Positions 6,717 through 10,267 of a stretch of DNA of 10,267 bases are shown here, one piece after another. Position numbers and translations under genes: made by a program. How positions within the stretch are numbered: position 1 is the stretch's first letter; the number at the start of each line of letters is the position of its first letter. The notes beneath the pieces were generated by a model that had not been told where the DNA came from, made no database searches, and saw only the letters and a list, made by a program, of their open reading frames with translations. The DNA is from an uncultured Shinella sp. (GTDB lineage Bacteria > Pseudomonadota > Alphaproteobacteria > Rhizobiales > Rhizobiaceae), in contig CAMPIK010000048.1 in NCBI GenBank assembly GCA_946886325.1, positions 1 through 10,267 on the forward strand, given 5' to 3'.

Positions 6717-6743
6717 AATACCATTTTTTCTATTTTCAATACC
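6717..6743. repeat. Direct repeat AATACC with 21-bp period upstream of tctC
   Basis: AATACC occurs at 6717-6722 and again at 6738-6743, exactly 21 bp apart, which puts both copies on the same DNA face. The spacer is the AT-rich TTTTTT-CTATTTT tract. This is a plausible binding site for a dimeric regulator or activator near a promoter. Confidence 0.35.
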
Positions 6744-6749
6744 GTTTGG

Positions 6750-7670
6750 TTATGTTTTTGCCGAAACGCGCGATGCCGCGATGTGGTCGTCCATGGCCTG
6801 CCGCAGCACTTTCACGAAGCGCTCGGCATAGCTCGACAGCGCCGCATCCGAGCGGTAGGCGACATAGGTCTGGAAGACGGTATCCTCGGCGATCGGAATG
6901 ACCGCAAGGCCCTGGTCCTGCATGTCGGCGACGGTGAAGGCATCGATGACGGCGATGCCGAGATTGCGCTTGACGAGCGCACAGACCGTCGTGCCGAACC
7001 GGGCGCGAATGGAAATGTCGTAGGCGAGGTTCTCGCGTTCGAAGATGCTCGCCATGATCGCGCCATAGGGATCGCGCGGATCGATGCCGATCAGCGGATG
7101 CTCGACGATCTCGCGGGCCGAAATCCGGTTCTTGGCCGCGACCGGGTGATCCTTCGAGGCGATGCAGACGAGCCGGCCCTTGGCCAGCGGTTCGAAGGTG
7201 ATCGACGGGTGGGAGAAGTGATAGCTCATCGCCACCACCTCGCCCTTGGCCAGCATCAGGTAGTCGATCGCCTCCTCGATCTTGAGGATCTCGAAATTGA
7301 CCCGGATATCAGGATACTGGTGCATCAGCGTGGCGATCGCCTGCGGCACCATGACATTGGCGATGCTCGGCACCGAGCCGAGCGCCAGCTCGACCCCGTG
7401 GCCGCGTTCGAGCTGGGCGATCGAATATTGCAGGTCCTCGACCTTGCGGTGCACTTCCTGCAACTGGGTGAAGATGTCGCGCGCCTCGCTGGTCGGCACG
7501 TAGCGCCCGGCCTTCTTGACGAAGAGCTTGATGCCGAGCGTCGTTTCGAGATGTTTCATCGTGCGGCTGACGCCGGGCTGGGCGACGTTCATCAGCCGCG
7601 CCGCGCCCGCAATCGTGCCGGCGACCATGATCGCCCGAACCACCTCAACCTGGCGCAACGTCATCGTCAT
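6750..7670 (-). CDS. LysR-family transcriptional regulator
   Basis: This 306-residue cytoplasmic DNA-binding protein has the standard LysR layout. The winged helix-turn-helix covers residues 5-65, with LRQVEVVRAIMVAGTIAGAA (5-24) and QPGVSRTMKHLE (31-42) matching the conserved turn and recognition helix. An effector-binding domain of two alpha/beta lobes runs from about 90 to 295. The N-terminal LRQVEVVRA pattern resembles the OccR/NocR branch. It starts 37 nt after the aldolase stop in the same direction, so it may be co-transcribed with the TRAP-aldolase genes, and it ends 168 bp before tctC. This collinear arrangement differs from the usual divergent LysR layout, so its target could be the upstream unit, the downstream unit or both. 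The start at 7670 is favoured by AAGAGG 5 nt upstream; ATG at 7664 is an alternative. The frame extends to 7745 inside the aldolase gene, which is unlikely to be used. The effector is unknown. Confidence 0.92.
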   Translation of the reverse strand: MTMTLRQVEVVRAIMVAGTIAGAARLMNVAQPGVSRTMKHLETTLGIKLFVKKAGRYVPTSEARDIFTQLQEVHRKVEDLQYSIAQLERGHGVELALGSVPSIANVMVPQAIATLMHQYPDIRVNFEILKIEEAIDYLMLAKGEVVAMSYHFSHPSITFEPLAKGRLVCIASKDHPVAAKNRISAREIVEHPLIGIDPRDPYGAIMASIFERENLAYDISIRARFGTTVCALVKRNLGIAVIDAFTVADMQDQGLAVIPIAEDTVFQTYVAYRSDAALSSYAERFVKVLRQAMDDHIAASRVSAKT

Positions 7671-7675
7671 CGGCG

Positions 7676-7681
7676 CCTCTT
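7676..7681 (-). promoter_or_regulatory. Ribosome binding site of lysR
   Basis: AAGAGG on the minus strand lies 5 nt before the ATG at 7670 and 11 nt before the alternative at 7664. It favours the former and argues against the in-frame ATG at 7745. Confidence 0.55.
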
Positions 7682-7707
7682 TTCGGTCTGTCGTCTCCGC
7701 CGGCCGC

Positions 7708-8601
7708 TCAGGCGAAGAGCGCCGCCAGTTTCGCGCAGGCGGCAATATCCGCCTCGTCCGTCACCGGCTCGAGCGGCGCGCGCACGGCGAACCAGGCCGG
7801 ATCGTCATGTGCCGCAGCGAGAACCGCCTTGATCGCCGGCACCACCGGCAGCGCGAGCAGCGTCTCCAGAACCGTGTCGATCCGCGGATCATCCTCTCCG
7901 GCGACCAGCTTCGCAAGCAAGGCCGGGGCGAAATTCGCGACGCCGCTGATCGCCCCGCTCGCGCCCTCGCGCACGGCACGCGCCAAATGTCCCTCATGGC
8001 CGACGAGGATCGCGAGGTCGCGATGGTCGGCGAGCAGCGCCGTCGTCTGCGCCCAGTCTCCGCTCGAATCCTTGACGCCCGCCACCACCTGCGGGAAAGC
8101 CTCCCGCAGGCGCGAGACGAGCCGCGGGCCGATGGCGACGCCTGTCAGCGACGGGATGTTGTAGAGGATGACGTCGCGCGCTGCCCCGCCGGCCGTCTCG
8201 AAGGCTTCGGCATACCAGCGGTAGATGCCCTCTTCCGACGGCTGCTTGAAATAATGCGGCGGCGTCAGCAGGATCCCGCCGCATCCGGCATCGAGCGAGC
8301 GGCGCATGTGCTGTCCGGCATCCTCGGACGAGGGACCGTAGACGCATTCGACCAGTTGGCCGGCCTTAACGCCGTGCCCGCTCATCTCGTCATAGAGCGC
8401 GTGGCGGGCGGCAATCGGGATGGAAACGCCCTCGCCGGTCGTGCCGAATGCCGTCACCACCGTCATGCCCTGCCCAAGGAGATTGCGGGCATGGCCGGCG
8501 AAACGGCTCCAGTCAATGGCGCCGCCTGGCAAGAAGGGGGTGGAGAGCGCGGCGCTGACGCCGATCTTTGCGCGCATGGCTTGTCCGACCGTGGCGGTCA
8601 T
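7708..8601 (-). CDS. DHDPS/N-acetylneuraminate lyase superfamily aldolase or hydratase, substrate unknown
   Basis: This 297-residue TIM-barrel protein is of normal size for the class I pyruvate-type aldolase superfamily. The Schiff-base lysine is K177 (AGVKDSSGD), the catalytic tyrosine is Y147 (LYNIPSLTG), and the carboxylate-binding loop GTTGEG is at 53-58. The position that is arginine in true dihydrodipicolinate synthase (YNVPSRTG) is leucine here (L152), as in neuraminate lyase and other non-lysine-pathway members. It is therefore unlikely to be DapA. Candidates in the family include 2-keto-3-deoxy sugar acid or 4-hydroxy-2-oxoglutarate aldolases and hydroxyproline-pathway deaminases; the sequence does not choose among them. 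It starts 64 bp after dctM, so it probably acts on what the TRAP system imports, in the cytoplasm. The start at 8601 has AGGA 7 nt upstream; ATG at 8577 is possible but lacks a clear ribosome binding site. Confidence 0.88.
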   Translation of the reverse strand: MTATVGQAMRAKIGVSAALSTPFLPGGAIDWSRFAGHARNLLGQGMTVVTAFGTTGEGVSIPIAARHALYDEMSGHGVKAGQLVECVYGPSSEDAGQHMRRSLDAGCGGILLTPPHYFKQPSEEGIYRWYAEAFETAGGAARDVILYNIPSLTGVAIGPRLVSRLREAFPQVVAGVKDSSGDWAQTTALLADHRDLAILVGHEGHLARAVREGASGAISGVANFAPALLAKLVAGEDDPRIDTVLETLLALPVVPAIKAVLAAAHDDPAWFAVRAPLEPVTDEADIAACAKLAALFA

Positions 8602-8618
8602 TGTCCTGTCCTGTGTCT

Positions 8619-8642
8619 GGCCCGGAACCGCGTTCCCTGGCC
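8619..8642 (-). other. Imperfect hairpin between dctM and the aldolase gene
   Basis: GGAAC (8624-8628) pairs with GTTCC (8632-8636) over a 3-nt loop, and outer GGCC arms (8619-8622 and 8639-8642) can pair across a small asymmetric bulge. It sits in the 64-bp gap. No U-run follows, so it is at most a processing or attenuation element. Confidence 0.35.
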
Positions 8643-8665
8643 GTTTCGATTGCGGTTGGCCCGCC

Positions 8666-9961
8666 TCACCCCTGATAGCCGAAGTAACGCGGCAGCCAGA
8701 GCACGAGTTCGGGAAAAAGAATGAGCGAAAACAGCGCGATCATCAGCGCGATGAAGAAGGGCAGGCCTTCCCGCACGATCGAGCTGACGCGGATGCCCGT
8801 CGCGCCGCTGATGACGAAGAGCAGCATGCCATAGGGCGGCGTGATGAGGCCGATCATGCAGTTGACGACGGTGACGACGCCGAAATGCACGAGATCGACA
8901 CCGAGCGCCCGGCAGACCGGCACGAAGAGCGGCACGATGACGAGGATGATCGTCGTCGCGTCCAGCACGCAGCCGAGCAGCAGGAAGATGATGTTGGCGA
9001 GCAGCAGGAAGCCGAGCGGCGACAGATCGAAGCCGGCCATCCAGGCCGCCATCTGGTTCGGCACGTTTTCCGAGGCGACGATATAGTTGAAGATCAGCGC
9101 GCTGCCAATTACGAGGCCGACCGAGGCCGAGGAGCGGGCGCTTTCCGAGAAGATCGCCCGGAGCGAGGCGAGCGACACGGAGCGATAGAGCACGGCGGCG
9201 ATCAGCAGCGCATAGGCAGCGGCGACCGCGGCAGCCTCCGTCGGCGTCGTCGCGCCGCCATAGATGCCGGCGAGCAGGATGACGGGCATGATGAGCGCCG
9301 GCAGCGCGCGGAAGGTGATGCGCGGCAGTTCGCGGATCGGCGGCACGTCTTCCGGCGGGATATGCCGCTTGTGGGCGATCCAGCTCGTCATGATCATCAG
9401 GCCCGCCGTCATGATGAGGCCGGGCACGACGCCGCCGAGGAAGAGGTAGCCGATCGAGGCATCGGAGACGAGCGCATACATGACCATCGGGATCGACGGA
9501 GGGATGATCGGCCCGATGGTGGCCGACGCTGCGACGACCGCACCGGCGAAGCCCGGCGTATAGTGGCCGCTCTTGACCATCATGTTGATCGTCACCTTGC
9601 CGACACCAGCGGCATCGGCAATCGCCGAGCCGGACATGCCGGAGAAGATGAGGCTGACGAGAATGTCGACTTGCGCCAGGCCGCCGCGGAAGCGGCCGAC
9701 GACCGCCTTGCAGAAATCGAGCAGCCGGTCGCTGATCGAGCCCTCGTTCATGATGTTGGCGGCGACGATGAAGAGCGGCACGGCAAGGATGATGAAACTG
9801 TCGTAGATGCCCTGGATGATCTGTTCGGCGGCAAGGCCGAGATCCTGACCCGCCATCGCCAGATAGACGACGGCCGCGACGATCATCGAATGGGCGATCG
9901 GCGTGCCGATGGCGGCCAGCACGAAGAGAACCATGAGACAGACGGAAAAGGCGAGGCTCAT
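8666..9961 (-). CDS. dctM: TRAP transporter large permease DctM
   Basis: This 431-residue polytopic inner-membrane protein has the usual DctM length and many hydrophobic helices. It is the sodium- or proton-coupled channel subunit of a TRAP transporter, which takes an organic acid from a periplasmic DctP-type protein. Signatures are visible: FSGMSGSAIADAAGVG (106-121), IGPIIPPSIPMVMYA (149-163), GIYGGATTPTEAAAVAAAYA (232-251) and GLITPPYGMLLF (371-382). The start overlaps the dctQ stop as ATGA, a normal TRAP operon feature, with a modest GAGG about 11 nt upstream. The substrate is unknown; the adjacent aldolase suggests a sugar acid, keto acid or similar carboxylate. It is a separate family from the TctA permease further downstream. 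Confidence 0.95.
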   Translation of the reverse strand: MSLAFSVCLMVLFVLAAIGTPIAHSMIVAAVVYLAMAGQDLGLAAEQIIQGIYDSFIILAVPLFIVAANIMNEGSISDRLLDFCKAVVGRFRGGLAQVDILVSLIFSGMSGSAIADAAGVGKVTINMMVKSGHYTPGFAGAVVAASATIGPIIPPSIPMVMYALVSDASIGYLFLGGVVPGLIMTAGLMIMTSWIAHKRHIPPEDVPPIRELPRITFRALPALIMPVILLAGIYGGATTPTEAAAVAAAYALLIAAVLYRSVSLASLRAIFSESARSSASVGLVIGSALIFNYIVASENVPNQMAAWMAGFDLSPLGFLLLANIIFLLLGCVLDATTIILVIVPLFVPVCRALGVDLVHFGVVTVVNCMIGLITPPYGMLLFVISGATGIRVSSIVREGLPFFIALMIALFSLILFPELVLWLPRYFGYQG

Positions 9962-10267
9962 GCGTCCCGCGCCTCGATAGGCTCGTCGATGGCACCGCCG
10001 CGCAGGATATGCACGACCTGCCAGACGCCGCGAACGATGACGGCGATTGCGAAGATCGCATAGACGCTGAAGACGATGTCCAGCCGGATGCCGAGCATGG
10101 CGCTCTTCTTGATCTTGTAGAAGGTGATGTAATCAAGCGAAGCCGGGAAGGACGCGGCGAAGCCGGCCACGAGTGCTGCGGCCGAGACGAGCGCGAACTT
10201 CCGGCGCATGCTGGCCGAGACGGCGTGGTAGAGAAGGTCGAGCCGGACATCGTCGCGCTCGCGCACG
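9958..10267 (-). CDS. dctQ: TRAP transporter small permease DctQ (N-terminal part outside window)
   Basis: The last 102 complete codons are present; the reading frame runs off the right edge. The GTG at 10266 is probably internal rather than a start, because DctQ proteins are usually about 160-200 residues and the first two membrane helices are missing here. The visible part starts with RERDDVRLDLLYH, matching the charged loop after helix 2 (typically REGxHVRVD). Two hydrophobic segments follow (about visible residues 24-44 and 62-88), and the tail is polar. DctQ forms the inner-membrane TRAP complex with DctM. The binding protein gene dctP is not seen and is expected upstream, beyond the window. 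Confidence 0.88.
   Translation of the reverse strand, partial: VRERDDVRLDLLYHAVSASMRRKFALVSAAALVAGFAASFPASLDYITFYKIKKSAMLGIRLDIVFSVYAIFAIAVIVRGVWQVVHILRGGAIDEPIEARDA

Larger units (their letters stand above)
6582..6749 (-). promoter_or_regulatory. Probable promoter and leader region of the tctCBA-aroE-quiC operon
   Basis: This 168-bp gap between lysR and tctC is the only sizeable gap upstream of the operon. Its lysR-proximal 70 bp are clearly AT-rich against a GC-rich background, including an A-tract (6724-6729 read on the minus strand). A TTGAAA-like -35 candidate lies at 6739-6734, but I find no good -10 at 16-18 bp, so no promoter hexamers are called. A T-N11-A sequence of partial dyad symmetry (6740-6752), overlapping the lysR stop, fits the loose LysR-family operator shape. 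Further repeats and a leader hairpin are listed separately. Confidence 0.55.

Noticed and set aside
6689..6739. Sigma-70 promoter built on TTGAAA (6739-6734) or TTGCGT (6717-6712)
   Set aside because: No acceptable -10 hexamer lies at 16-18 bp from either, so specific promoter hexamers would be guesswork.
5520..7832. Open frame of 770 codons on the plus strand, opposite tctC and lysR
   Set aside because: It is antisense to two well-recognised genes, its translation is Arg/His/Asp-rich with no recognisable domain, and long antisense frames are common in GC-rich DNA.
7708..8601. Annotation of the aldolase as lysine-pathway DapA
   Set aside because: The arginine of the YNVPSRTG motif is replaced by leucine and the gene sits in a transporter-linked catabolic setting.
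8420..10063. Long plus-strand and alternative minus-frame open frames over dctM (including 8598-10250 on the minus strand)
   Set aside because: The dctM frame encodes conserved TRAP signatures and hydrophobic helices; the competing frames give Arg/Asp-rich translations typical of out-of-frame reading.
1..10267. Mobile elements, CRISPR arrays, tRNA or rRNA genes, toxin-antitoxin or defence genes
   Set aside because: No terminal inverted repeats, transposase-like proteins, spaced repeat arrays, tRNA-like folds or defence-type proteins were seen. The window reads as an ordinary catabolic and transport region.

Overview
The window is a GC-rich stretch from an alphaproteobacterium, most likely a member of the Rhizobiales/Rhizobiaceae. 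That placement rests on base composition, codon use, and the mix of tripartite transporters with sugar-acid and aromatic-precursor catabolism; no taxonomic marker is present. Every gene I can support lies on the minus strand, so transcription runs from high to low coordinates.

In order of transcription: (i) the 3' part of a TRAP transporter small subunit (dctQ, cut by the right edge) overlaps a TRAP large permease (dctM) by 4 bp. (ii) A dihydrodipicolinate synthase/N-acetylneuraminate lyase superfamily aldolase follows after 64 bp, then a LysR-type regulator after 37 bp. (iii) A 168-bp, partly AT-rich gap with repeats and a leader hairpin probably holds the promoter of the next operon. (iv) That operon is tctC-tctB-tctA (tripartite tricarboxylate-type importer), a quinate/shikimate dehydrogenase (aroE/YdiB family), and a two-domain 3-dehydroshikimate dehydratase (quiC/qsuB type). 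The junctions after tctB are 3 nt, 4 nt and an ATGA overlap. (v) After a 183-bp gap comes the 5' part of a YafK/DpaA-like YkuD-domain lipoprotein gene, cut by the left edge; it is probably housekeeping cell-envelope biology and unrelated to the operon.

The central unit reads as a catabolic module. TctCBA brings in an organic acid, plausibly shikimate or quinate. The dehydrogenase oxidises shikimate to 3-dehydroshikimate, and QuiC dehydrates that to protocatechuate for the beta-ketoadipate pathway. No 3-dehydroquinate dehydratase is present here, so the local enzymes suffice for shikimate but not, on their own, for quinate. The TRAP/aldolase/LysR block looks like a separate carboxylate-uptake and carbon-carbon-lyase unit of unknown substrate. 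The LysR could serve either side.

No mobile element, CRISPR array, tRNA or rRNA was seen. The parts most worth a second look are the pairing of a TTT importer with a shikimate-to-protocatechuate pathway, the intact metal-triad residues in the HPPD-like half of QuiC, a 12-bp hairpin with a UUCG tetraloop between tctC and tctB, and an aldolase that lacks the arginine of true DHDPS.
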